Positions 19,452 through 28,518 of a stretch of DNA of 64,000 bases are shown piece after piece (within the stretch, counting starts at the first letter, position 1; the number at the start of each line of letters is the position of its first letter). This stretch comes from Photobacterium sp. GJ3 (GTDB lineage: Bacteria > Pseudomonadota > Gammaproteobacteria > Enterobacterales > Vibrionaceae), in contig NZ_CP073578.1 of the NCBI RefSeq assembly GCF_018199995.1, positions 310,001-374,000 of the forward strand, read 5' to 3'. The notes under the pieces were generated by a model, which saw only the letters and a list, made by a program, of their open reading frames with translations, was not told the DNA's origin and searched no databases. The translations under genes and the position numbers were made by a program.

Positions 19452-20096
19452 ATGACTGAACCACAATCGGATTTGGCGGGAACGTTTGGACAGAGTGATG
19501 TCGAAGTGACTGCTGAAACGGTGCTTTATCAGGGATTTTTTCGTTTAAAAGCGTTTCAGTTTCGCCATCGCCTGTTTGCTGGTGGCTGGAGCCCGTCCCT
19601 GAACCGGGAAATGCTGGACCGCGGTCATGCCGCAGCGTTGCTGCCTTATGATCCGGTGCGGGATGAAGTGGTCCTGATTGAGCAGTTTCGGATTGGTGCG
19701 CTGGCCGGCGACTGCCAGCCCTGGCAGCTGGAGATCGTTGCCGGCATGATTGAACCGGGCGAGACGGCGGAAGCCGTGGTCAGCCGCGAGGCGGTTGAAG
19801 AAGCGGGGGTGACGGTGGACCAAATGACCTTCATCACCCGGTACTTGTCCAGCTCGGGTGGCTGCTCAGAAACGCTGAGTGTGTATGCCGGTTGTGTTGA
19901 CGGTCGGCTGGCTCAGGGCATTCACGGTCTTGAAGATGAAGGCGAGGATATTCGTGTCCACGTCGTCAGTCGTGAACAAGCCTATGCGTGGGTGGTGTCT
20001 GGTAAAATAGAAAATGCAGCCAGCATCATTGCGCTACAATGGTTGCAGCTACACTATCAGCAATTACAGGCTAAATGGGGTAAGGAAGGGTTGTGA
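19452..20096 (+). CDS. nudF: ADP-ribose diphosphatase NudF
   Basis: Nudix hydrolase that splits ADP-ribose to AMP and ribose 5-phosphate. The Nudix box is complete: G-M-I-E-P-G-E then AVVSREAVEEAGV, keeping the metal-binding REAVEE glutamates. 214 residues, as in E. coli (209). I start at ATG 19452 because AAGGAGAGG precedes it; 26 further codons upstream are open. First gene of a tight four-gene unit nudF-yqiB-cpdA-yqiA with overlapping or near-touching ends, in the E. coli order. With the nrtR-nadV unit at 33-36 kb, it makes NAD and ADP-ribose turnover a second theme of the window. Confidence 0.95.
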   Translation: MTEPQSDLAGTFGQSDVEVTAETVLYQGFFRLKAFQFRHRLFAGGWSPSLNREMLDRGHAAALLPYDPVRDEVVLIEQFRIGALAGDCQPWQLEIVAGMIEPGETAEAVVSREAVEEAGVTVDQMTFITRYLSSSGGCSETLSVYAGCVDGRLAQGIHGLEDEGEDIRVHVVSREQAYAWVVSGKIENAASIIALQWLQLHYQQLQAKWGKEGL

Positions 20097-20524
20097 ACAA
20101 CAGAAGGTACACCGTCGATCTCGCAGGTATCATGCGTTTATATGAAACCAATTATGCGAAGTTGCTTCCATTGCTGCCAAAAAGTGAAGTGGTGGGGGAT
20201 GAGTGTGCCTATCAGGTTGGCAACCATGACTATAAGCTTCGTATTCTGGAATCAACCCGCTACACCACGCTGATTCAGCTGCAAATGGAGACCGATACCG
20301 GCTTACCGGAATACCTGATCCCGACCTTCAAAGTACGTTTGTACCATGATGCCAGGGTGGCAGAAGTGTGTTCCATTCAGCAGATTTCGCGTTTGAAGCC
20401 AAGGTATGATTACCCCAATATGCGGATGCACCAGAAAGATGAAAAACATCAGGTCAATCGCTTTTTGGGAGATTGGCTGGCTTACTGCCTGAAGAACGGT
20501 CTCAGTAAGCAATCGGTTTATTAA
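20093..20524 (+). CDS. yqiB: DUF1249 family protein YqiB
   Basis: 143 residues, function unknown. Family features are visible: LYETNYAKLLPLLP near the N-terminus, YKLRILESTRYTTLIQL, and a C-terminal MHQKDEKHQVNRFLGDWL. The GTG start overlaps the nudF stop by four bases and has AAGGAAGG upstream, which implies translational coupling. The order nudF-yqiB-cpdA is conserved across Enterobacteria and Vibrionaceae, but no activity is known. Confidence 0.9.
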   Translation: MNNRRYTVDLAGIMRLYETNYAKLLPLLPKSEVVGDECAYQVGNHDYKLRILESTRYTTLIQLQMETDTGLPEYLIPTFKVRLYHDARVAEVCSIQQISRLKPRYDYPNMRMHQKDEKHQVNRFLGDWLAYCLKNGLSKQSVY

Positions 20525-20552
20525 CGACTTCATTCAACAAGGTTTTGACGTT

Positions 20553-21377
20553 TTGCAGACCTACTCTCTGCCGCAAAAAAATTCAGATAGTGTGCTGTTA
20601 CTTCAGCTGACCGATACTCATTTATTTTCGGATGAGACGGGCAGTCTGCTGGGAGTTGCAACCAGAGACAGCTTCCATGCCGTACTTGAAGAGGTGGCGG
20701 CCCAGTCACGTCCGTTTGATGCAATCATCGCAACCGGCGATATTTCACAGGATCATACGCCGGAATCCTATCAGCGCTTTGCAGATGGGATCCAACGCTG
20801 GACGCAGCCGTGTTTCTGGTTGCCGGGTAATCACGATGATCAGCCGAGCATGAAAACTGTGCTGCCTTCACCACAGATCAAATCTTGTGATCAGGTGCTG
20901 GCAGGCGAACACTGGCAGGTGATTTTGCTGGACAGCCAAGTCGTCGGGGTGCCGCACGGGGAACTCAGTCCGGTGCAGCTGGACATGCTGGATCAGGCGC
21001 TGTCTGGTGAACCGGACCGTCATGCGCTGGTGCTACTGCACCATCATCCGTTACCGGCCGGCAGCCGCTGGTTGGATCAGCATCAGTTGAAAAACAATGA
21101 TGCGTTCTGGCAAGTCGTGTCCCGCTATCCACAGGTCAAAGCCGTGTTGTGCGGTCATATTCATCAGGAACTGGATGTGCTGCATCAGGGTGTTCGCGTT
21201 CTGGCAACGCCATCGACCTGTATTCAGTTTAAACCGGACTCTCAGGATTTCGCGCTGGATAAGTGCAACCCGGGCTGGCGCTGGTTATCGCTTCTGCCGG
21301 ACGGTGCCATCGAGACTCAGGTTGAGCGCGTGTGTCGCCGGACGTTTTCACCTCAGTTTGATGCGGCAGGTTACTGA
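20553..21377 (+). CDS. cpdA: 3',5'-cyclic-AMP phosphodiesterase CpdA
   Basis: Hydrolyses cAMP to AMP and so tunes the CRP regulon. A class III metallophosphoesterase of 274 residues; all metal-binding blocks are present in order: TDTHLF, GDISQD, GNHDD, LHHHPLPAGSRWLDQH and GHIHQEL. The start appears to be TTG 20553 with AAGG about 10 bases upstream; the MQTYSLPQ N-terminus aligns with the E. coli protein before its LQLTDTHLF. Third gene of the nudF unit. Confidence 0.94.
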   Translation: MQTYSLPQKNSDSVLLLQLTDTHLFSDETGSLLGVATRDSFHAVLEEVAAQSRPFDAIIATGDISQDHTPESYQRFADGIQRWTQPCFWLPGNHDDQPSMKTVLPSPQIKSCDQVLAGEHWQVILLDSQVVGVPHGELSPVQLDMLDQALSGEPDRHALVLLHHHPLPAGSRWLDQHQLKNNDAFWQVVSRYPQVKAVLCGHIHQELDVLHQGVRVLATPSTCIQFKPDSQDFALDKCNPGWRWLSLLPDGAIETQVERVCRRTFSPQFDAAGY

Positions 21378-21955
21378 TGAAATCACTGCTGCTCTATCTT
21401 CACGGTTTTAACAGTTCCCCCAAGTCCCTGAAAGCCCAGCAAATGGCAGCGTACTGCCAGTTGGAACGCCCGGACATCAGAGTCGAAATCCCGCAACTGC
21501 CTTGTTATCCGGCGCAGGTGGCTGATTTCATTGATGCACTGGTCACTCAACTGAAATCCACCCATCACATCGGGCTGGTGGGCAGCTCGCTCGGGGGCTA
21601 TCTGGCCACCTGGCTGAGCCAGCGTCATCAGTTGCCGGCAGTGCTTGTGAATCCTGCGGTCCGGCCGTTTGAATTACTGATGGATTATCTGGGGGAGCAG
21701 GTGAACCCATATACGGGGGAAACCTATGTTCTGATGCCGCATCATATGGATGAACTGAAAGCACTGGACATTGCCGGATTGAATCATCCTGAACTGCTGT
21801 GGCTTTTGCAGCAGGAAGGGGATGAAGTGCTGGACTACCGTCAGGCGGTTGAAAAATACGCAGCCTGTCTGAAGATGGTAGAACCGGAAGGGGATCACAG
21901 TTTCATCGGATTTAATCGTTATCCCGCCGATATTGTCCGCTTTTTAGGTTTATAA
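21377..21955 (+). CDS. yqiA: alpha/beta-hydrolase esterase YqiA
   Basis: 192 residues. Small serine esterase of the UPF0227 type: oxyanion segment LYLHGFNSSPKSLKA, nucleophile elbow GSSLGG (about residues 73-78) and the probable catalytic histidine in EGDHSF near the C-terminus. E. coli YqiA cleaves short-chain acyl esters in vitro; the cellular substrate is not known. Its ATG overlaps the cpdA stop by one base (TGATG), so the two are translationally coupled. A small UUCG-capped hairpin (about 21967-21984) may end the operon. Confidence 0.92.
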   Translation: MKSLLLYLHGFNSSPKSLKAQQMAAYCQLERPDIRVEIPQLPCYPAQVADFIDALVTQLKSTHHIGLVGSSLGGYLATWLSQRHQLPAVLVNPAVRPFELLMDYLGEQVNPYTGETYVLMPHHMDELKALDIAGLNHPELLWLLQQEGDEVLDYRQAVEKYAACLKMVEPEGDHSFIGFNRYPADIVRFLGL

Positions 21956-22006
21956 CTGTTTTTCAGTGTGTGCTTCGGCACACTTTGTTTATCTGGTCTC
22001 AGCGAG

Positions 22007-22031
22007 CCTCAGCTTGACATCAAGGCTGAGG
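22007..22031 (+). other. hairpin in the parE upstream region
   Basis: CCTCAGC-TTGA pairs with TCAA-G-GCTGAGG, a strong stem with one bulged G. There is no T run behind it, so it is not an obvious terminator. It ends 44 bases before the parE start, which itself lacks a good Shine-Dalgarno sequence. Confidence 0.45.
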
Positions 22032-22075
22032 TTACTGACTATTGTGGCAACATTTTCTCGTAACTTTCCGAATCT

Positions 22076-23965
22076 ATGACAGACCAAAGCTATAACGCCG
22101 GAGCCATTGAGGTTCTGAACGGCCTTGAGCCGGTTCGCCGTCGTCCCGGCATGTACACCGATACGGCACGGCCTAACCACCTGGGTCAGGAAGTGATCGA
22201 CAACAGTGTCGATGAAGCCCTGGCTGGCCATGCCAGGAAAGTCGAAGTCATCCTGCACGCAGATCAGTCACTGGAAGTGATTGATGACGGGCGGGGGATG
22301 CCGGTCGATATTCACCCTGAAGAAGGGGTTTCCGGGGTTGAACTGATCCTGTGTAAACTGCATGCCGGCGGTAAATTCTCCAATAAAAACTACCAGTTTT
22401 CCGGGGGTCTGCACGGGGTCGGTATCTCCGTGGTGAACGCCCTGTCGAAGCGGGTGGAAGTCACCGTGAAACGTGACGGCCAGGTTTATCAGATTGCTTT
22501 TGAGCATGGCGATAAAGTCAGCGAGCTGGAGGTGATTGACACCTGCGGCCGTCGCGCCAAAGGCACCCGTGTGCATTTCTGGCCGGATGGTCAGTACTTT
22601 GACAGCCCGAAATTCTCGCTCAGCCGCCTGAAAAGCGTGCTGAAAGCCAAAGCTGTCCTTTGTCCCGGGCTTGAAATCGTCTTCACAGACAAAAACACCG
22701 ATGAAACACTGCGCTGGTGCTACGAAGATGGCCTGAACGATTATTTGTATGAAGGCGTCAAAGATTATCCGCTGGTGCCTGAAGCTCCCTTTACCGGTGT
22801 GTTTTCCGGTCAGACGGAAGCGGCAGACTGGGCGGTGGTGTGGCTGCCGGAAGGCGGTGAGCTCATCACTGAAAGCTACGTGAACCTGATCCCAACGGCG
22901 CAGGGCGGTACCCACGTGAACGGCTTACGTCAGGGTCTGCTTGATGCCATGCGTGAATTCTGCGAATTCCGGAGCCTGCTGCCGCGTGGCGTGAAGCTGA
23001 CGGCTGAGGATATCTGGGAACGCTGTGCTTACGTGCTGTCGGTGAAAATGCAGGATCCGCAGTTTGCCGGTCAGACCAAAGAACGCCTGTCGTCGCGTCA
23101 GTGCGCGGCCTTTGTTTCGGGTGTGGTGAAAGATGCCTTCAGCCTGTGGTTGAATGAGCGTCCGCAAATTGCCGAGCAACTGGCGGAAATCTGTATTGCG
23201 AACGCCCATCGCCGGATGCGTGCCAGCAAAAAAGTGGTGCGGAAGAAAGTCACCAGCGGCCCGGCACTGCCCGGCAAACTGGCAGACTGTTCGCAGCAGG
23301 ACCTCAGCAGAACCGAACTCTTCCTGGTCGAGGGTGACTCGGCAGGCGGCTCGGCCAAGCAAGCCCGTGACCGTGATTTTCAGGCTATCATGCCGCTGCG
23401 CGGTAAGATCCTGAATACCTGGGAAGTGTCTGCCGATCAGGTGCTGGCTTCTCAGGAAGTGCATGATATTTCGGTTGCGCTGGGCATTGACCCGGACAGC
23501 GACGATCTCAGCGGCCTGCGTTACGGTAAAATCTGCGTTCTGGCCGATGCGGACTCCGATGGTCTGCACATTGCCACCCTGCTGTGCGCCTTGTTCATGA
23601 AGCACTTCGAATCGCTGGTCCGTGCCGGACATGTCTACATTGCAATGCCGCCGCTGTACCGGATCGATTTGGGGAAAGAGGTGTATTACGCCCTCGATGA
23701 AGCCGAGAAAGAAGGCATTCTGGATCGTCTCAGCAACAAGCGCGGCAAAGTGAATGTGCAGCGCTTTAAAGGTTTGGGCGAGATGAACCCGATGCAGTTG
23801 CGTGAAACCACCATGGATCCGAATACCCGGCGTCTGGTTCAGCTCACCATTGATGATGATGAGCAGACCACCCAGATGATGGATATGCTGCTGTGTAAGA
23901 AGCGTTCAGAAGACCGCCGTAGCTGGCTGCAGAGCAAAGGTGATCTGGCCGACGTAGAAGTCTGA
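22076..23965 (+). CDS. parE: DNA topoisomerase IV subunit B
   Basis: ATPase subunit of topoisomerase IV, which decatenates daughter chromosomes. 629 residues (E. coli 630). GHKL ATP site: EVIDNSVDEALAG, VIDDGRGMPVDIHP and GGLHGVGISVVNALS; TOPRIM domain: EGDSAGGSAKQARDR and the acidic pair in LADADSDGLHIATL; then the C-terminal IQRFKGLGEMN-like block (VQRFKGLGEMNPMQL). The MTDQSYNAGAIEVL beginning matches the family, so the start is right despite a weak ribosome-binding site. parC follows after 69 bases. Confidence 0.98.
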   Translation: MTDQSYNAGAIEVLNGLEPVRRRPGMYTDTARPNHLGQEVIDNSVDEALAGHARKVEVILHADQSLEVIDDGRGMPVDIHPEEGVSGVELILCKLHAGGKFSNKNYQFSGGLHGVGISVVNALSKRVEVTVKRDGQVYQIAFEHGDKVSELEVIDTCGRRAKGTRVHFWPDGQYFDSPKFSLSRLKSVLKAKAVLCPGLEIVFTDKNTDETLRWCYEDGLNDYLYEGVKDYPLVPEAPFTGVFSGQTEAADWAVVWLPEGGELITESYVNLIPTAQGGTHVNGLRQGLLDAMREFCEFRSLLPRGVKLTAEDIWERCAYVLSVKMQDPQFAGQTKERLSSRQCAAFVSGVVKDAFSLWLNERPQIAEQLAEICIANAHRRMRASKKVVRKKVTSGPALPGKLADCSQQDLSRTELFLVEGDSAGGSAKQARDRDFQAIMPLRGKILNTWEVSADQVLASQEVHDISVALGIDPDSDDLSGLRYGKICVLADADSDGLHIATLLCALFMKHFESLVRAGHVYIAMPPLYRIDLGKEVYYALDEAEKEGILDRLSNKRGKVNVQRFKGLGEMNPMQLRETTMDPNTRRLVQLTIDDDEQTTQMMDMLLCKKRSEDRRSWLQSKGDLADVEV

Positions 23966-24034
23966 GCCTCGCCCATTCAAGATTGATCTCTGCCGGGCGA
24001 TCCCGGCAGAGCAAAGACACGGATTTTAGCCACC

Positions 24035-26302
24035 ATGACTGATGTCTCAATGGAAGGTATCGAACAGCTCCCGCTGCGTAAGTTTACGGAAGATGCCTAT
24101 CTGAATTACTCCATGTACGTAATCATGGACCGGGCCCTGCCATTTATTGGTGACGGCCTGAAACCGGTTCAGCGCCGGATTATTTACGCGATGTCAGAGC
24201 TGGGCCTGAGTGCCACAGCCAAGTATAAAAAATCGGCCCGGACCGTGGGTGACGTGCTGGGTAAATACCACCCGCATGGCGACTCGGCCTGTTATGAAGC
24301 CATGGTTCTGATGGCGCAGCCGTTTTCTTACCGCTATCCGCTGGTCGATGGTCAGGGGAACTGGGGTGCGCCGGATGATCCGAAATCGTTCGCAGCGATG
24401 CGTTATACCGAATCGCGCCTGTCCCGATTCTCTGAAGTGCTGCTCAGTGAGCTGGGTCAGGGTACTGTGGAGTGGGGGCCGAACTTCGATGGCACCATGA
24501 AAGAGCCCCTGACGTTGCCTGCACGTCTGCCGCATATTCTGCTCAATGGTGTGACGGGGATTGCTGTGGGCATGGCGACGGACATTCCGCCGCATAATGC
24601 CCGTGAAGTGGCCGATGCTGTGGTGCATCTGATTGAAAATCCACAGGCTGAGCTGGATGATCTGATGGGCTTTGTGAAAGGTCCGGATTATCCGACAGAA
24701 GCTGAGATCACATCCGCCAAAGATGATCTGAAAAAGATCTACCGCACCGGGAAAGGCAGCGTGAAAATGCGTGCCGTGTGGAGCAAAGACAATGGTGAAA
24801 TCATCATTACTGCGCTGCCACATCAGGTGTCCGGTTCGAAATTGCTGGAACAGATCGCCGGACTGATGCGGGCCAAGAAACTGCCGCTGGTCGATGACCT
24901 GCGGGATGAGTCGGATCATGAGAACCCGACCCGAATCGTCATTGTGCCGAAATCAAACCGGGTGGATTGTGAACAGCTGATGGCGCATCTGTTTGCGTCT
25001 ACGGATCTGGAAAAAAGCTACCGTGTGAACCTGAACATGCTGGGGCTGGATGGTCGTCCGCAGGTGAAAGGTCTGGTGACCATTCTGTCTGAATGGCTGA
25101 CGTTCCGTCGCGACACGGTTCGCCGTCGTCTGCAGCATCGTCTGGACAAAGTGCTGGCCCGTCTGCACATTCTGGAAGGTTTGCTGGTGGCCTATCTCAA
25201 CATTGATGAAGTGATTGAGATTATCCGCACCGAGGACGAGCCGAAAGCCGTACTGATGAGCCGTTTTGGTCTGAGTGCGACCCAGGCGGAAGCGATTCTT
25301 GAGATCAAATTACGCCAGTTAGCCAAACTGGAAGAAATCAAGATTCGCGGCGAACAGGATGAGCTGAACAAAGAGCGTGAGAAGCTGGAGCAACTGCTGG
25401 GCTCCGAGCGCCGGATGAACACGCTGCTGAAGAAAGAAATTCTGGCGGATGCCGAGAAATACGGGGACGAGCGTCGCTCACCACTGGTAGAGCGTGCAGA
25501 AGCCAAAGCCATGACAGAACGCGAACTGATCCCAAGTGAAGCGATTACTGTCGTGCTGTCTGACAAAGGCTGGATCCGTCATGCCAAAGGGCATGAAGTG
25601 GATCCGAGCAGCCTGAACTACAAGTCTGGCGACAGTTATCTGAGCCATGCACGGGGCAAGAGCAATCAGCCTGCGGTCTTCATTGGCAGCGATGGGCGCA
25701 GCTATGCGCTGGAGTCGCATACACTGCCATCGGCCCGGAGCCAGGGTGAACCGATCACCGGACGCCTGAATATCACTGCAGGCAGCAGTGTTCGTCAGGT
25801 GTTGATGTCAGAAGAAGAGCAATACTGGCTGATGGCGTCGGATGCGGGTTATGGTTTCGTCTGCAAAGGCAGCGACATGATTTCCAAAAATCGTAACGGT
25901 AAAGCCCTGCTGACCGTACCTGCGGAATGCGAAGTGATGCCGCCGCAGCCGATTACGGATCTGAAACATGATCTGGTGCTGGCGATCACCAATGAAGGTC
26001 GGATGCTGATCTTCCCGATTCAGGATCTGCCGCAGTTGGGTAAAGGGAAAGGAAACAAGATTATCAATATTCCTTCCGCTCGTGCCAAAGCAAGGGAAGA
26101 GTTCCTGTCGCACCTGCTGGTGCTGCCTGCGGGCTGTGAGCTGACGCTGTATGCCGGGAAGCGCAAGCTGGGGCTGAAGCCAGCCGATCTGGAGAACTTC
26201 TACGGTGAGCGCGGTCGCCGTGGCGCCATGCTGCCACGTGGTCTGCAGCGTGTGACCAGCTATGAGATGGCACGACCGGCCCAGGACAGCGACGACAGTT
26301 GA
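24035..26302 (+). CDS. parC: DNA topoisomerase IV subunit A
   Basis: DNA-cleaving subunit partner of ParE. 755 residues (E. coli 752). Active-site tyrosine Y124 sits in [11 protein letters not shown]. The quinolone-resistance region reads [12 protein letters not shown] with S84 and E88 (E. coli Ser80 and Glu84), the susceptible-type residues. The C-terminal half carries the beta-pinwheel repeats, e.g. [13 protein letters not shown] and [14 protein letters not shown]. Ends in a near-perfect terminator. Confidence 0.98.
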   Translation: MTDVSMEGIEQLPLRKFTEDAYLNYSMYVIMDRALPFIGDGLKPVQRRIIYAMSELGLSATAKYKKSARTVGDVLGKYHPHGDSACYEAMVLMAQPFSYRYPLVDGQGNWGAPDDPKSFAAMRYTESRLSRFSEVLLSELGQGTVEWGPNFDGTMKEPLTLPARLPHILLNGVTGIAVGMATDIPPHNAREVADAVVHLIENPQAELDDLMGFVKGPDYPTEAEITSAKDDLKKIYRTGKGSVKMRAVWSKDNGEIIITALPHQVSGSKLLEQIAGLMRAKKLPLVDDLRDESDHENPTRIVIVPKSNRVDCEQLMAHLFASTDLEKSYRVNLNMLGLDGRPQVKGLVTILSEWLTFRRDTVRRRLQHRLDKVLARLHILEGLLVAYLNIDEVIEIIRTEDEPKAVLMSRFGLSATQAEAILEIKLRQLAKLEEIKIRGEQDELNKEREKLEQLLGSERRMNTLLKKEILADAEKYGDERRSPLVERAEAKAMTERELIPSEAITVVLSDKGWIRHAKGHEVDPSSLNYKSGDSYLSHARGKSNQPAVFIGSDGRSYALESHTLPSARSQGEPITGRLNITAGSSVRQVLMSEEEQYWLMASDAGYGFVCKGSDMISKNRNGKALLTVPAECEVMPPQPITDLKHDLVLAITNEGRMLIFPIQDLPQLGKGKGNKIINIPSARAKAREEFLSHLLVLPAGCELTLYAGKRKLGLKPADLENFYGERGRRGAMLPRGLQRVTSYEMARPAQDSDDS

Positions 26303-26324
26303 TCGCTTCAGTCACATCCATTGA

Positions 26325-26352
26325 ACAGGCCTCAAATTTGAGGCCTGTTTTG
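26325..26352 (+). terminator. terminator of parC
   Basis: Perfect palindrome ACAGGCCTCAAATTTGAGGC continuing CTGT, then a T-rich run. Confidence 0.85.
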
Positions 26353-26464
26353 TTTTTCGGGGTGTTTGAACTGGTGTCAGAATCGGATAAAAAAGCGGTT
26401 TTTTGGGTGTAATTTCCTATTGACTGAGTATACTAGCGCACGCTTGTACGCTGAGGAGAGTTTG

Positions 26465-27184
26465 ATGATTGCTGTATTTCGACTGGTGGCCATTGCGTTG
26501 TTTGCCATCGTCATGTTTGTATTCGGGTGCGGTTATTGCCTGCTGAGTCCGAGAAACCCAAAACATGTTCACACGTTTGCCCTGTTATTCGCTAAAATGT
26601 CGCGGATCCTCGGTATCAAGCTGGAATTACGTGTGGCCGACTCGGCCAGAGAAGTGGGTCCGAGCATTCATATCGGTAACCATCAGAACAATTATGATCT
26701 GTTCACGATTTCCGGGGCTGTCTTGCCGCGTACCGTGACGGTTGGTAAGAAAAGCCTGCTGTGGATGCCATTGTTCGGCCAGCTGTACTGGCTGACAGGG
26801 AACATTCTGATTGACCGCGCCAATCGCAGCAAAGCGATGGGGACGATCAGCCAGGTCGTTGAAAAAATTAAAGATCGCAATGTATCGGTGTGGATGTTCC
26901 CGGAAGGCACCCGCTCTCGTGGTCGTGGCTTGCTGCCGTTCAAAACCGGTGCATTTCATGCTGCGATCAGTGCTGGCGTGCCCGTGGTGCCGATTGTGTG
27001 CAGCAGCACGGAACATGTGAAGCTGAATCGCTGGAACAATGGTGTGGTCATTGTTGAGGTGATGCCGCCGGTTCAGACGGAAGGCATGACCAAAGAGGAT
27101 GTCCGTGATTTGTCTGTACGCTGCCGGGATCTGATGGTCGCAAAGCTGGATGACTTGAATGCCGAGGCTGCGTCACGTTCATAA
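26465..27184 (+). CDS. plsC: 1-acyl-sn-glycerol-3-phosphate acyltransferase (PlsC)
   Basis: Converts lysophosphatidate to phosphatidate in phospholipid synthesis at the inner membrane. 239 residues with an N-terminal membrane helix (1-25), the acyltransferase HX4D motif NHQNNYD (H73, D78), a glycerol-phosphate-binding block, and FPEGTRSRGRG. Length equals E. coli PlsC (245). ATG 26465 has GAGGAG ten bases upstream; the frame is open 33 codons further without one. The parC-plsC order is the same as in E. coli. Confidence 0.94.
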   Translation: MIAVFRLVAIALFAIVMFVFGCGYCLLSPRNPKHVHTFALLFAKMSRILGIKLELRVADSAREVGPSIHIGNHQNNYDLFTISGAVLPRTVTVGKKSLLWMPLFGQLYWLTGNILIDRANRSKAMGTISQVVEKIKDRNVSVWMFPEGTRSRGRGLLPFKTGAFHAAISAGVPVVPIVCSSTEHVKLNRWNNGVVIVEVMPPVQTEGMTKEDVRDLSVRCRDLMVAKLDDLNAEAASRS

Positions 27185-27216
27185 TCAGGGATACACTGAA
27201 ACCAGATTGTCAGGAA

Positions 27217-27246
27217 GACAGGCCGTTATGGCCTGTCTTTGTTTTT
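27217..27246 (+). terminator. terminator of plsC
   Basis: GACAGGCC/GGCCTGTC stem, 5-nt loop, then TTTGTTTTT. Confidence 0.85.
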
Positions 27247-27279
27247 AGCGCACAGCAGTGCGTGGTCGGAGGGTAAGCG

Positions 27280-27807
27280 ATGAGCCGGGAATATGTGATA
27301 TTAGTCAATCAGGACGGTGAACCGCGTGGCCTGGCTGAAAAAATGCAGGCACACCGTGATGGCGCACTTCATCTGGCCTTTTCGGTGCTGTTGTATCGTG
27401 AGACCCCGTCAGGTCGCGAATTTCTGTTGCATCAGCGGGCGCTGGGGAAGTACCACAGCGGCGGGCTGTGGACCAATACCTGTTGTTCGCATCCGCGTGA
27501 AGGCGAAAGCCTGCAACAGGCTGCGACACGCAGACTGGGTGAGGAAATGGGGATCACCAGCGTGCGTGAGTTTGATGAGATCGCCCGTTTTATCTATCGG
27601 GCAGCGCTGGATAATGATCTGGTCGAGCATGAGCTGGATCATGTGCTGGTGGCGCATGCCGATCCGGCTATTGTGCCTAATCCCAATGAAGTGATGGCGT
27701 ATCGCTGGTGGCCGGAAGCAGAATTGTCGGCCCGGTTAACTCAAACGCCAGAGGTATTTACGGCCTGGTTTGCAGAAGTCTTTCGCAGGACACTGGCCTC
27801 ATTCTGA
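27280..27807 (+). CDS. idi: isopentenyl-diphosphate delta-isomerase, type I
   Basis: Interconverts isopentenyl and dimethylallyl diphosphate; auxiliary in organisms using the MEP pathway, which makes both. 175 residues of the Nudix superfamily: LHLAFSVLLY, the catalytic cysteine in TNTCCSHP, the Nudix-like block AATRRLGEEMGI, and the second catalytic glutamate in EHELDHVL. E. coli Idi is 182 residues. Single gene between plsC and ridA; its downstream space is taken by a hairpin and a MITE-like element. Confidence 0.94.
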   Translation: MSREYVILVNQDGEPRGLAEKMQAHRDGALHLAFSVLLYRETPSGREFLLHQRALGKYHSGGLWTNTCCSHPREGESLQQAATRRLGEEMGITSVREFDEIARFIYRAALDNDLVEHELDHVLVAHADPAIVPNPNEVMAYRWWPEAELSARLTQTPEVFTAWFAEVFRRTLASF

Positions 27808-27829
27808 GGTGCTGGCCATGGCGGGTGAT

Positions 27830-27850
27830 GAAGGCGGGAAACCCGCCTTC
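27830..27850 (+). terminator. hairpin downstream of idi
   Basis: Perfect 9-bp stem GAAGGCGGG/CCCGCCTTC with an AAA loop, but no T tract. MITE copy B starts 10 bases later. Confidence 0.55.
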
Positions 27851-27859
27851 AGGAAGTGA

Positions 27860-28019
27860 TACCAATCGCAGTCAATAACTGGTCATCCTAGCTTGTTAAA
27901 ATGTTCGATCACTGCGTTAAATTTTTTGATTGTAAAATAACTACTTATCTAAAAAATCTGCCTTGTTCTCAAACATTTTTTCTGCGCTATTTTTGATCAC
28001 TGACTTACTTTGATTGGTA
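27860..28019 (+). mobile_element. MITE-like 160-bp hairpin element, copy B
   Basis: 160 bp from TACCAATC to GATTGGTA, flanked by TGA on each side (27857-27859, 28020-28022). Same orientation and nearly the same sequence as copies A and C. It fills the gap between the convergent genes idi and ridA and ends within five bases of the ridA stop codon, so it probably forms the 3' end of the ridA transcript. Confidence 0.87.
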
Positions 28020-28023
28020 TGAA

Positions 28024-28413
28024 TCAGGCTTTACGCACTGCAATCGCTTCAATTTCAATTTTCACATCTTTTGGCAGACGTGCCACTTCAACACAAGAGC
28101 GTGCCGGATATGGCGCATGGTTCTCGTCAAAGAACTGGCCATACACTTCGTTCACAGTGCCAAAATCATTCAGATCTTTCACAAACACCGTCATTTTGAC
28201 GATATCAGAGACTTTCAGGCCTGAAGATTCAACCACAGCCTTCACGTTTTCCAGCGACTGACGTGCCTGCGCGGCGATATCTTCCGGCACTTCACCTGTG
28301 GCCGGATTCACTGGGATCTGGCCTGAAGTCAGAACCATGTTGCCCAGATCTACGCCCTGTACGTAAGGGCCAATGGCAGCAGGAGCTTTGTCGGTGTGCA
28401 GTACTTGAGTCAT
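28024..28413 (-). CDS. ridA: RidA family enamine/imine deaminase
   Basis: 129 residues. RidA hydrolyses reactive enamine/imine intermediates such as 2-aminoacrylate made by PLP enzymes. Family markers: GPYVQGVDLGNMVLTSGQIP, the carboxylate-binding arginine in PARSCVEVARLP, and the C-terminal EIEAIAVRK. ATG 28413 has AAGGAT six bases upstream. In E. coli ridA follows pyrBI; here a protease gene is inserted between pyrI and ridA on the same strand. Confidence 0.95.
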   Translation of the reverse strand: MTQVLHTDKAPAAIGPYVQGVDLGNMVLTSGQIPVNPATGEVPEDIAAQARQSLENVKAVVESSGLKVSDIVKMTVFVKDLNDFGTVNEVYGQFFDENHAPYPARSCVEVARLPKDVKIEIEAIAVRKA

Positions 28414-28518
28414 CTTCGATCCTTATTGGCTTTATTCGGGAAGAAAGACCCTAGTTTGCAACGGCTTTTCGGGCAGGTCAAAAGGTTTGCGGACCCGAGT
28501 GGAAAAGGCCCGCTGACG

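Noticed and set aside
27859-28022. Riboswitch or small RNA gene between idi and ridA
   Set aside because: The structured sequence recurs at two other unrelated loci with target-site duplications, so it is a mobile repeat.
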